From Sulfobacillus thermotolerans (lineage in GTDB: Bacteria; Bacillota; Sulfobacillia; Sulfobacillales; Sulfobacillaceae), in assembly GCA_002951815.1 (NCBI GenBank), contig CP019454.1:3173837-3237836 (forward strand): DNA of 64,000 nt, read 5' to 3'. Shown here in pieces: positions 16,043 through 24,531 of this stretch (positions are counted from its first letter, which is position 1; each line of letters starts with the position of its first letter). Below the pieces are notes generated by a model that worked only from the letters and a program-made list of their open reading frames with translations, made no database searches and was not told where the DNA came from. Both the position numbers and the translations under genes were made by a program.

Positions 16043-17968
16043 TCACGCGTGCATCGGGGCCTTGGCCACCAAGCGTTCTAGCCGCACCGCGGCGGCCTTG
16101 AATTCTGCCGTACCCGACAGCGGATCAGTCGCCTCAATCGTCAACACATTGGTCATGACCTCATCGGGGAAGTGAAACGTCATAAAAACGGTCCCCGGCA
16201 TCACAGACGACGACGCATAAGCAGGCACTTCGACCCGGCCTCGCCGTGAAATGACGGCCACCACCTCTCCATCGACAATGCCTAACGCTTTAGCATCGTG
16301 CGGATGAATTTCCATCCATTCGCCAATTTTATGGGGATGGTCATAGACATTGGACTGCACCCCCGTGTTATAAAAGGCCAGCCGACGGCCCGTGGTGAGC
16401 TGAAACGGATACTCCGGTGTCGGCATCTCCACAGGAGGCGCCCACTGCACTGGCATAAAGGGAGCTTTTACCGCCACCTCCGGCGCCCACAAGCGTTCAT
16501 GTAAAACTTTACTGCCCGGATGGTCCAGCTCCGGTACAGGCCACTGCAAGCCGTGCGCTTCCTCTAATCGTGCATACGTCATGCCCCGGAAATTCACCGT
16601 CAGTTGCCGCATCTCGTCAAATACCCCTTCGGCATCGAGATAAGGCCACGGATAACCCATCGCCCGCGCCAGTGACGTCACAATCCACAAGTCGTCTTGG
16701 GCCTGGCCCGGAGCTCTGCGGGCCGCGCGAACACGCTGCACTCTTCGTTCACTATTGGTATACGTGCCGTCGCTTTCCGCAAACGACACCCGAGCGGGGA
16801 AGACCACATCGGCTATTTCCGCCGTAGCGGTTAAAAAGATGTCTTGAACCACCAATGCACCCAGTTGGCCAAACAGCGCCCGCATGTAGCCACTGTCCGC
16901 TTCAGACTGGATCGGATTCTCTCCGATGACGTAAAGTCCACGCAGTGTTCCCTGCTCAATGGCGTCAAACATCTGCGTTTGATTCCAACCAGGCTCAGGT
17001 GCTAGCGGAACCCCCCAGGCCTTTTCAAATTTTTCTCGCACGGCCGGATCGGTGACATCTTGAAACCCTGGCAAGCGGTTGGGCAACGCCCCCATATCTC
17101 CGCCACCTTGCACGTTATTTTGCCCGCGCAAGGGATTAAGACCGGCGCCGGGGCGACCCACATTGCCACAGAGCAGCGCCAAATTGATTAAGGCGTATAC
17201 GTTGTCGACGGCATTATGATGTTCGGTAATCCCCAAAGTCCAACCAATCATCGCTGTCGGAGCTGCCGCGTAACGCCGCGCCAAGGCTTCAATGCGTTCG
17301 GGCGCAATCCCCGTAATGACAGCAGCCCGCTTAGGTGTCCAATCTGCCACACTGTCGCGAAAGGCATCAAAACCTACGGTTGCGCGCGCCACAAAGTCTT
17401 CCCGGTACAAATGCTCACGAATAATCACATGCGCCATGGCATTCAATAACGCAATATCCGATCCGATAGCAATTTGAAGATGCTCATGAGCGCGTTTAGC
17501 GGTCACCGTCTTGCGAGGATCTACGACGACCAACTCCGCTCCATTGTGCACCCCTTTCATAATGTGGTGGAAAATAATCGGATGCGCTTCAGCGGCATTG
17601 GACCCCACCAACAAAATAAAAGACGTGTGATGAAAATCTTCATAGGAACTCGTACCTGCTCCACTCCCGAATACCGTCGTGAGACCCACGACAGAAGGAG
17701 CGTGTCACGTCCGGTTGCACGAATCGATATTATGGGTTCCAAAAGCAACACGAGAAAACTTCGAAGCTAAATAGTTGAGCTCGTTTGTCGACTTGGAACA
17801 ACTGAAAACACCCAAGCCATTAGGGCCGTACCGCGTTTTGACATCCTGAAAGAGCTGGGCTGCCCGCGTTAAGGCCTCTTCCCATGTCGCTTCCCGCAGC
17901 TGCCCATTCTCGCGGATGAGAGGTTTGGTAAGCCGGGTGTGTTCAAACTTCCGGATGACCGTAGCCAT
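16043..17968 (-). CDS. fdhA: Formate dehydrogenase catalytic (molybdopterin) subunit, selenocysteine-containing
   Basis: 641 residues if the in-frame TGA at 17705-17707 is read as selenocysteine. The residues before it are GTHNIDSCNRT and those after it HAPSVVGLTTVFGSGAG. In known FDHs the catalytic Sec or Cys sits exactly there, followed by His. A SECIS-like hairpin starts right after the UGA. Further FDH marks are CGNVGRPGAGLNPLRGQNN (active-site Arg region) and MGALPNRLPG. The C-terminus has the MGD-binding domain (FQLTTGRRLAFYNTG, IHPHDAKALG). The enzyme oxidises formate to CO2. ATG 17968 has AGGAGG just upstream; the chain begins about 8 residues before RLTKP, so it lacks the usual N-terminal [4Fe-4S] domain, found instead at 13515-14354. 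Read without Sec the gene would be two fragments. Confidence 0.9.
17664..17707 (-). promoter_or_regulatory. SECIS-like element directing selenocysteine insertion at the UGA
   Basis: The UGA is at 17705-17707. Downstream GUCGUG (17687-17692) pairs with CACGAC (17676-17681) around the loop GGUCU (17682-17686), and a lower stem CUCC/GGAG brackets it. Counting the U of UGA as 1, the loop GGU lies at 22-24, the same place as the SelB-binding GGU in E. coli fdhF. This is a direct reading; function needs SelB in the genome. Confidence 0.88.
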
Positions 17969-18075
17969 GTGAACCCTCCTCTTGGAACTCATTCGTCATG
18001 CGTCTGCCTTATTCTACGCCAGAACCTTGTTATGGTACAGATCGAGCACCCCCTATTATCGTTATTTACGGAATA

Positions 18076-18525
18076 TTAAGAATTATGATGGCGACAGTCC
18101 CCCTGTCCTTGTGCCACGCGGCGCCGTAACGCTTGAAGTTCTTGAAATTGCCGCGTGACATCGCGCAACACGGCGGCGATTCCCGTCAACACGTGGTCTT
18201 CATTATAAAACGGGACTACCGTAAATTCCACCGAGATTCGGACCCCGTCTTTGCGCATCGCCGGTACCGCCAGTACGGCTCCATCTGGATAGCGCCGTTC
18301 TCCCGTCTGCACCATGTGGTCAAAGCCTGCCCAATGGCGAGCCCGCAATTTTTCCGGAATAATCAGATCGAGAGACGCCCCCACTGCCTCCTCCGCGCTA
18401 AAGCCGAAGATGTGCTGGGCTCCTCCATTCCACACCCGAATCGTTCCTTGCCCATCGGTGAAGATAACGGCATCGGCCATCGCCGTGACGAGGCCCACAC
18501 AAAATTGGGCGAAATCAAATTCCAT
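18076..18525 (-). CDS. Single PAS-domain sensor protein
   Basis: 149 residues, essentially one PAS/PAC domain: a VTAMADAVIFTDGQGTIRVW start, NGGAQHIFGFSAEEAVG, then the PAC part with RKDGVRISVEFTVVPF and TGIAAVLRDVTRQ, ending in a short coiled helix. There is no kinase, GGDEF or HTH output domain, so it must act by protein contact or simply bind a ligand or cofactor. It lies between oxalyl-CoA decarboxylase (18 nt) and the formate dehydrogenase gene (107 nt) in the same operon. AGGAGG upstream of ATG 18525 fixes the start. A role in sensing redox state or metabolites of the pathway is inference. Confidence 0.82.
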   Translation of the reverse strand: MEFDFAQFCVGLVTAMADAVIFTDGQGTIRVWNGGAQHIFGFSAEEAVGASLDLIIPEKLRARHWAGFDHMVQTGERRYPDGAVLAVPAMRKDGVRISVEFTVVPFYNEDHVLTGIAAVLRDVTRQFQELQALRRRVAQGQGDCRHHNS

Positions 18526-18543
18526 GGGTCCCTCCTCTTAGGT

Positions 18544-20223
18544 CTAAGCCAACCCACTTTTCGGATTCAGATTTTGAATATGGCCGCTCTCCGTCCCCGC
18601 CAACGGATCAATCACACAATTGATGAGTGCAGGACGCCTGGCTGCCAACGCTTCTTGGAGAGCTTGCATCAATGCCTGTGGATCTTCGACATGGTAGCCC
18701 TGGCCGCCAAACGCTTCAATCAACCGGTCATAGCGTGCCCCCGCCACAAATCCCGTCGGAGAGGGCGGCCCATTGCCCACATCGCCACGGTAAATTCCCC
18801 CATTATTCATCACGAGCACCACTACCGGCAGACGGTAGCGGCAAATCGTTTCTAACTCCATCCCGCTAAAACCAAAGGCGCTATCGCCTTCAATGGCTAA
18901 CACTATGCCCCCGCGCGCCGTAGCCGCCCCTACAGCATAGCCCATGCCGATGCCCATAATACCCCACGTCCCACTGTCAAGCCGCATGCGCGGGTCTTGC
19001 ATATCAATGATATTGCGCGCAAAATCCAAAGCGTTAGCGCCCTCATTGACCACATAAACCCCGGAGTGTTCCTGTAAAACCGCCCGGACCGCCCCGAGCG
19101 CGCTCGAAAAATTCATAGGGCGCGGGTCTGCGGCCAGCCTCGCCGCCATCCGTGCGATGTTTTTTTGTTTCTGCTGATGCAAAGCCTCCAACCATTCACG
19201 TCGTGCCCCGATGGGATAGTCTTCTAACGCGGCCACCAAAGCTTCCATGCTCGAATGGATATCGCCTACAACGGGCGCTTGAATCGGGCGGTTGCTATCC
19301 ATTTCGGTCGCCGCAATATCCAACTGGATATATTGGGTGTCTTCGGACCATAAAGGCCCTTTGCCATGAGATAGCAACCAGTTCAGACGCGCCCCCACAA
19401 GCATGACGACATCGGCGTGGCCAATCGCGTATGAGCGGGCGGCGGCCACTGAGAGGGGATGAGCATCTGGCAACAACCCCTTGGCCATAGACATGGGCAA
19501 GAAAGGGATGTGCGTCCGTTCGATAAAGGACCGGATCGCCGAATCGGCCTGGGCATAAGCGGCGCCCTTGCCCAGAATAATGAGAGGCCTTTGCGCCACC
19601 GACAGAAGTTGAATGGCTCGTTGCACGGCCAAAGCACTAGGCATCTGAGCCGGGGCCGGATCGACCACTTTCACTAAGCTTTTTTGCCCCGCATCCGCAT
19701 CCAAGACCGCACTCAGCGCAGCGGCAGTGAGATCCAAATAGACCCCGCCAGGCCTGCCCGATACCGCGGCGCGCACCGCGCGCGCGACTCCGATCCCAAT
19801 ATCTTCAGGTCGGTTGACGCGAAACGAAGCCTTGGCAAAAGGTTTTGCCGCGGTCATTTGGTCCAGTTCTTCATAGTCGCCTTGCTCCAGATCTACAATA
19901 GCACGGTCGCTGGATCCGCTAAGAAGAATCATAGGAAAACAGTTGGTGGTGGCATTCGCCAAAGCCACCAGCCCATTCAGAAAACCAGGCCCTGAAACCG
20001 TCAAGCACACCCCAGGTTTTTGAGTCAAATATCCCGCAATGGCCGCCGCATGGCCGGCACTTTGTTCATGGCGAAAACCAAAATAGTGTAGACCTTCTTG
20101 CTGCGCGAGGCGGGCCAAATCGGTAATGGGAATCCCCGCAACCCCATAAATCGTCTCAATCCCATTAAGCCTCAGAGCTTCTATCACTAAATGAAAGCCG
20201 TCGGTCATTGCTCCACTCATCAT
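18544..20223 (-). CDS. oxc: Oxalyl-CoA decarboxylase
   Basis: 559 residues of the ThDP-dependent family. GVAGIPITDLARLAQ and FRHEQSAGHAAAIAGYLT hold the conserved Glu that activates ThDP. The C-terminal ThDP/Mg motif is GDSAFGFSGMELE ... NNGGIY. The Y-G-V-x-G-I-P-I-T-D signature and the linkage to Frc favour oxalyl-CoA decarboxylase over acetolactate synthase. It converts oxalyl-CoA to formyl-CoA and CO2 in the cytoplasm. ATG 20223 follows AAGGGGG; the frame extends to 20262 into the frc end. It is the second gene of the frc-oxc-PAS-FDH operon. Confidence 0.93.
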   Translation of the reverse strand: MMSGAMTDGFHLVIEALRLNGIETIYGVAGIPITDLARLAQQEGLHYFGFRHEQSAGHAAAIAGYLTQKPGVCLTVSGPGFLNGLVALANATTNCFPMILLSGSSDRAIVDLEQGDYEELDQMTAAKPFAKASFRVNRPEDIGIGVARAVRAAVSGRPGGVYLDLTAAALSAVLDADAGQKSLVKVVDPAPAQMPSALAVQRAIQLLSVAQRPLIILGKGAAYAQADSAIRSFIERTHIPFLPMSMAKGLLPDAHPLSVAAARSYAIGHADVVMLVGARLNWLLSHGKGPLWSEDTQYIQLDIAATEMDSNRPIQAPVVGDIHSSMEALVAALEDYPIGARREWLEALHQQKQKNIARMAARLAADPRPMNFSSALGAVRAVLQEHSGVYVVNEGANALDFARNIIDMQDPRMRLDSGTWGIMGIGMGYAVGAATARGGIVLAIEGDSAFGFSGMELETICRYRLPVVVLVMNNGGIYRGDVGNGPPSPTGFVAGARYDRLIEAFGGQGYHVEDPQALMQALQEALAARRPALINCVIDPLAGTESGHIQNLNPKSGLA

Positions 20224-20258
20224 AATCCCCCTTCTGATGCGACTCTTCCGGGGCTCGG

Positions 20259-21509
20259 TCAAACGACCCGCGCCGCGCGCAATTTCGCAATCTCATCCGC
20301 CGAATAACCCAACTCCGTCAGCACTTCGTCGGTATGCTCACCCAACAACGGCGACTCTAAAATGGTGGGTTTGAATCCGGAAAACTTGATGGGACTGCCC
20401 ACGGTGAGATAGGGCCCACGCACTTTATGCTGAACTTCCACCACCGTGCCACTCTCGCGCAGGGCCGGATCATAAGCAATTTCCTTCATCGTCAGGACGG
20501 GTGCACAAGGGATGTCAAACTTACGGAGAATATCGACCGCTTCGAATTTTGTCTTATCCGCGAGCCATTTTTCAATGTCGGCGAAAATCTCAAAAATATG
20601 GGATTGGCGGGCTCGAGGCGTGGCATAATCCGGATCATCAATCCATTCAGGCTTGCCTATCGCCTTGCACGTCGCCGCCCACGCTTGCTCTTGAATCGTA
20701 AAATAGATATAGGCGTTGTCATCCGTCTCCCAACCCTTGCATTTTAGCACCCATCCCGGTTGCCCGCCGCCGCCGGCATTGCCGCCGCGAGGCACCACAT
20801 CGCTAAAGGTTCCATTGGGATATTGCGGATATTCTTCAAGATATCCAACGCGCTCCAAACGCTGTTGATCGCGCAATTTCACCCGCGCCAAGTTCAGTAC
20901 ACAATCTTGCATGGACACCGTGACCTTTTGCCCTTTGCCCGTTTTCATGCGGTCAATAAGCGCAGTGAGAATGCCAATAGCTAAATGCATTCCGCTGTTG
21001 CTGTCCCCCAACGCTGCACCGCTAACGGTAGGCGGCCCATCCCAAAACCCGGTCGTAGAAGCCGCGCCCCCCGCGCACTGCGCCACATTTTCATAGACCT
21101 TAAGGTCGGCGTATGGAGAGTTTTCACCAAATCCCTTGACCGACCCAAAGATCAAACGAGGATTAAGTTCTTGAATGCGTTCCCAACTAAACCCCATCCG
21201 GTCCATGGCCCCTGGCGCAAAATTCTCGACTAAAACATCGGCGCTCCGAATCAACTTTTCCAAAATCTCCCTGCCCTCAGGGCTTTTTGTGTTCAGTTCC
21301 AACGACTTTTTATTGCTGTTGAGCATGGTGAAATAAAGCGCGTCGACGTCAGGAATGTCACGCAATTGTCTTCTCGTGATATCCCCTACCCCAGGGCGCT
21401 CCACCTTAAGCACATCAGCCCCAAACCACGCTAGCAATTGCGTGCACGCAGGCCCCGCCTGCACCCCCGTAAAGTCAATCACTTTAATCCCTTCCAGCGG
21501 CAAACTCAT
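20259..21509 (-). CDS. frc: Formyl-CoA:oxalate CoA-transferase
   Basis: 416 residues, class III CoA-transferase. The catalytic Asp is in [12 protein letters not shown] (about residue 169). [13 protein letters not shown] segment matches the mobile glycine loop of Frc, and the start [22 protein letters not shown] is characteristic. It moves CoA from formyl-CoA to oxalate, giving oxalyl-CoA for Oxc and free formate for the dehydrogenase. The ATG follows GAGGAG. It is the first gene of the operon, 35 nt ahead of oxc, so the promoter should lie in 21510-21732, an AT-rich stretch. Confidence 0.95.
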   Translation of the reverse strand: MSLPLEGIKVIDFTGVQAGPACTQLLAWFGADVLKVERPGVGDITRRQLRDIPDVDALYFTMLNSNKKSLELNTKSPEGREILEKLIRSADVLVENFAPGAMDRMGFSWERIQELNPRLIFGSVKGFGENSPYADLKVYENVAQCAGGAASTTGFWDGPPTVSGAALGDSNSGMHLAIGILTALIDRMKTGKGQKVTVSMQDCVLNLARVKLRDQQRLERVGYLEEYPQYPNGTFSDVVPRGGNAGGGGQPGWVLKCKGWETDDNAYIYFTIQEQAWAATCKAIGKPEWIDDPDYATPRARQSHIFEIFADIEKWLADKTKFEAVDILRKFDIPCAPVLTMKEIAYDPALRESGTVVEVQHKVRGPYLTVGSPIKFSGFKPTILESPLLGEHTDEVLTELGYSADEIAKLRAARVV

Positions 21510-21732
21510 GCCTCATCACTCCTCGTGGTCATATTCAGTCGGTGTTAAAACATCTTCATCGTTGGCTACACGCCATCACTCAAGGGATTGCCCGCCAGCT
21601 TGGTGTTTTGGCGGATAGTCGAAGAGGGTTACCTGAAGTACGGGTTCATTCTAAAATTGCTATCTGACTACTTCAATGATTGTGCATTATCCGTTAATAT
21701 AATTATTCCTTATATCCTCTTATACTTGCGCT

Positions 21733-21882
21733 TCACCGAGGCTCGCGGCGGCTATCTCTCCACACCGCCCACAACATCATCGCCGTCCGCGGAATAATAA
21801 TCACGGCCAGCATCACCCCCAACAGCCACCACTGCGGCCCGTGACGGCCCGCAAAGAACGACAATGCCCCAAGTTGCTCCAT
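21733..21882 (-). CDS. Small single-helix membrane protein (49 aa)
   Basis: A 49-codon gene with one hydrophobic helix (residues about 18-35, WWLLGVMLAVIII) and a basic C-terminus ending RDSRREPR. AAGGGG lies 8 nt before the ATG. It sits between the hypothetical gene at 22048 and frc in the same direction. The family is not recognised. It could be an accessory peptide of the oxalate transporter or simply unrelated. Confidence 0.45.
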   Translation of the reverse strand: MEQLGALSFFAGRHGPQWWLLGVMLAVIIIPRTAMMLWAVWRDSRREPR

Positions 21883-22047
21883 ACTCGCCGCCCCTTTCTA
21901 GGAACCCCAACCTAAGGTCATAAAATACGAAGTATTCGGTTTTTTGTAGTCAAAAGCATGCGCAGCCCTTGTGGTCATCGTATCGCCATTTTCCCCAGGT
22001 CATAAGGAGGTGACGTTATACTCCCCTATAAAGATGGCTTATGGAGA

Positions 22048-22536
22048 TTAAGACATTTCCGGCCAGCGGTTGACCACATAGCCCCAATAACACGCAAGCG
22101 CCCCAATCATGACCGCCAACAACACATCCATCTCGCGCCACTGCACCATAATTTGCTGCTGACACCAAGGGCTTGACCGGAGCCAGCCGCAGACATCTGC
22201 CTGATGCGCATCCACATCAATCTCGCAACCGGTAACAATCCCTCCAATGCGCCCAGAGATATGCATGCCGTTTTGATTTAGGCGCAAAGTGTGTCCTCCC
22301 AAACGGCTTCCCACACGCACGACTAACATATCCCCCGGCATGTAGAATCCCCGGACGGAACGCTTCCACAACCCCCATCCGCAACGCCCCGTAATGTATT
22401 GGGACGCATCCACCCACAGCGTCAATTCCCACCTGCGCTCCCCTTCTTCAAACCGCGAGTGAATGGCCTGACTGGGTGCGCTTTCCGCCCACAAAACGGT
22501 TTGCAACACCCCCACCTGCCCCAACATCACACCCAT
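22048..22536 (-). CDS. Hypothetical protein with C-terminal membrane helix
   Basis: 162 residues, not recognised. The body is predicted beta-rich (RRWELTLWVDASQYITG, MLVVRVGSRLGGHTL, GCEIDVDAHQADVCGW) and one hydrophobic helix near the C-terminus (LLAVMIGALACYWGYVV) should anchor it. ATG 22536 is preferred since GGGAGG lies 8 nt upstream. It follows the LysR gene by 37 nt on the same strand and may be cotranscribed with it. Confidence 0.6.
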   Translation of the reverse strand: MGVMLGQVGVLQTVLWAESAPSQAIHSRFEEGERRWELTLWVDASQYITGRCGWGLWKRSVRGFYMPGDMLVVRVGSRLGGHTLRLNQNGMHISGRIGGIVTGCEIDVDAHQADVCGWLRSSPWCQQQIMVQWREMDVLLAVMIGALACYWGYVVNRWPEMS

Positions 22537-22573
22537 AAACCTTGCCTCCCCCATGTCTCATGCGCTTTCCCGA

Positions 22574-23512
22574 TTAGCCATTGTGGTCGGCCACCCGCTG
22601 CTTTTCTTGGTGAACCCGCGTCCTGGGAACCTCTTCGGAGTAAGACCGAATATAATGCATAAACACTTCGACAGCTGCACCAATTTCCTCGCGCGCCCGA
22701 AACACCATCGCCAAGCGCCGATAGGCTCTGGGCTGCAGCGGCGCGGTACGAATGAGTCCAGCCTCCGCTTCCAGCAAAATCGTGTCCTTCGGCACAATCG
22801 CTATCCCAATCCCGGCAGCAACAAAGCCTAACAAGGCATGAATGCTTGTCGCCTCACTGACAACGCGCGGCACAAAGCCCGCCTGCTGAGCAAGGCGTGA
22901 TATCGTAAGATTGATACTATAACCGGGTTTCATAAACACGAAGTTGCGGTCGCGCAAGGCATCCATCCGCACAGGTCCCTCTAAAGGCTCTTCGGGGCTG
23001 GCGATTACCACCAGCTCTTCGGCCCATAAGGGCTCGAATTGGACTTTCGTCGTAAAAAGCGGCAAAGGCGTAAGCGCCAGGTCCACCTGATTTTTTCTCA
23101 CCTGCTCGGCAAGATGCAAGGCTTCATTCTCGAGCACTTCAATGCGAATTTCAGGAAAGGCCTTATGAAAAGGGCGATAAATCCGCGGAAAATGGTGAAT
23201 GGATACCGGAGATAAAGGGCTGACCCCTAACACAATTTTGCCCGCAATAGAATTTTTTGCGTCCTCTATCGTCATTGGAATTTGGCGCACTTCGTGTAAG
23301 ACCTTTCGGGCCTGAATCACCGCTTTTTGACCACTTTCCGTTAATGTGGCGCCCCGGACGCCCCGTATCAAAAGCGGCGTCGCCAATTCCTCTTCAAGTT
23401 GTAAGATTTGATTGGTGACCGCAGGCTGGGTTACCCCAAAATACTCCGCACACGCTGATAAACTCCCCAAATCGGCTATCCCAATCAAAAATTCCAATTG
23501 CCGCAGCGTCAT
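22574..23512 (-). CDS. LysR-type transcriptional regulator
   Basis: 312 residues. The N-terminal HTH is MTLRQLEFLIGIADLGSLSA, then AEYFGVTQPAVTNQILQLEEEL. The periplasmic-binding-protein-like effector domain has the usual GKIVLGVSPLSP start and the AAGIGIAIVPKD motif near the end. LysR proteins usually activate nearby operons in response to a pathway metabolite, so oxalate, formate or a CoA ester are natural candidates here. Three ATGs lie close together; 23512 gives the family-typical start, without a clear ribosome site. It is flanked by the antiporter/fdhD genes and the frc operon. Confidence 0.9.
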   Translation of the reverse strand: MTLRQLEFLIGIADLGSLSACAEYFGVTQPAVTNQILQLEEELATPLLIRGVRGATLTESGQKAVIQARKVLHEVRQIPMTIEDAKNSIAGKIVLGVSPLSPVSIHHFPRIYRPFHKAFPEIRIEVLENEALHLAEQVRKNQVDLALTPLPLFTTKVQFEPLWAEELVVIASPEEPLEGPVRMDALRDRNFVFMKPGYSINLTISRLAQQAGFVPRVVSEATSIHALLGFVAAGIGIAIVPKDTILLEAEAGLIRTAPLQPRAYRRLAMVFRAREEIGAAVEVFMHYIRSYSEEVPRTRVHQEKQRVADHNG

Positions 23513-23633
23513 CCCCATCGCCCCCATCATCTAAAACGTCAGGTGCCTCAATGGCCTGTCCCGAACTGCTTATACCATTATATTCCAGTTGTTAGCTGCA
23601 CTATGCCAAGACGTTGAAGACACCCGACACCTC

Positions 23634-24446
23634 CTAAAGACTTGGGGCGTCAATCCGTTCGGGATGGCTATACACACTGAGTTCTTCATCCCGAACAAAC
23701 CCTACTGCCGTAATGCCCAGCGCCTCCGCCAAGGCAATGCCTAAAGTGGTGGGGGCCGCATTGGAAATTACCGCCGGCACGCCCATTCTCGCTATTTTAA
23801 TGATGACTTCCGATGACAACCGTCCCGAAAACACCACCGCAGCCTCTCCTAAAGACAGCGCATGTAACAAGCTGTAGCCATATAGTTTATCGAGCGCGTT
23901 ATGACGCCCCACATCGGCGCGAATCGCTACTAGGCGTCCCTCCCGCCACAACCCCGCGGCATGCAAGCCTCCTGAATGCTGCATTTGTGTCCATGCACTA
24001 AACTCGTTAAACAACGACCCAAGGATGTGGGCCTTTAACCGCAAAGCGCCTTGTGGCACCGGCCTGATATCGGCATCTTCCGCAAAATAGAATCCCGTTC
24101 GTCCGCGCCCACAGCAATTGCTGATATAGCGCTTACCGCTTTGCGCCAAAAGTTCCGGCCGTAATCCTGGAATGCGCACCCACACTTGCCCCTCGGATTC
24201 TCGGATCTGACAAATGCTGATTTCTTGCGGCGCCACAATAAAGTGTTCGGCCGCCAAAAACCCGACGACCAATTCATAAAGGTCTGTCGGCGTAACGATC
24301 ATCGTCGTCCATTCCCGCCCGTTGATAAAGAGAGTGAACGCTTCCTCGCGCACAATTTCTGCTGATTCCCGCCGCCACTCTCCTTGGTCGTAATGGTCAC
24401 GGGTCAACATGCGCACAGCATCTTGCAGACGTTTTGGCACCTCCAC
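23634..24446 (-). CDS. fdhD: FdhD, sulfur carrier/transferase for formate dehydrogenase
   Basis: 270 residues of the FdhD family, which passes sulfur from a cysteine desulfurase to the molybdenum cofactor of FDH, making it active. Visible marks are the EEAFTLFINGREW strand, the NCCGRGRTGFYF active loop with a Cys pair (a CC arrangement instead of the E. coli C-x-x-C), the VGRHNALDKLYG motif and VVFSGRLSSEVIIK. GTG 24446 is chosen because GGGGGG lies 7 nt upstream and the result has normal length; the open frame extends further into the antiporter gene. Presence next to the FDH operon is functionally sensible. Confidence 0.92.
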   Translation of the reverse strand: MEVPKRLQDAVRMLTRDHYDQGEWRRESAEIVREEAFTLFINGREWTTMIVTPTDLYELVVGFLAAEHFIVAPQEISICQIRESEGQVWVRIPGLRPELLAQSGKRYISNCCGRGRTGFYFAEDADIRPVPQGALRLKAHILGSLFNEFSAWTQMQHSGGLHAAGLWREGRLVAIRADVGRHNALDKLYGYSLLHALSLGEAAVVFSGRLSSEVIIKIARMGVPAVISNAAPTTLGIALAEALGITAVGFVRDEELSVYSHPERIDAPSL

Positions 24447-24494
24447 CGGAAATCCCCCCAAGGTGACCCCACACTTCCCACCGCGCGCGAAAAC

Positions 24495-24522
24495 GGCCAG
24501 TTTCCGCGAACGAAAACTGGCC
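24495..24522 (-). terminator. Hairpin after the antiporter gene
   Basis: GGCCAGTTT (24495-24503) pairs with AAACTGGCC (24514-24522). On the minus strand a short GTTTT follows. It lies between oxlT and fdhD, so fdhD may get reduced read-through. Confidence 0.6.
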
Positions 24523-24531
24523 CAAGCATTG

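Noticed and set aside
17705-17707. FDH gene as a pseudogene with a premature stop
   Set aside because: The TGA falls exactly on the catalytic Sec/Cys codon, both sides are intact, and a SECIS-like hairpin follows. A random stop would not show this.
18133-18855. 240-residue plus-strand frame across the PAS and oxc genes
   Set aside because: Shadow of two well-supported minus-strand genes.
22010-22052. Strong AAGGAGG site on the plus strand
   Set aside because: The following GTG frame ends after 13 codons, so no gene is supported. A leader peptide is possible but unsupported.
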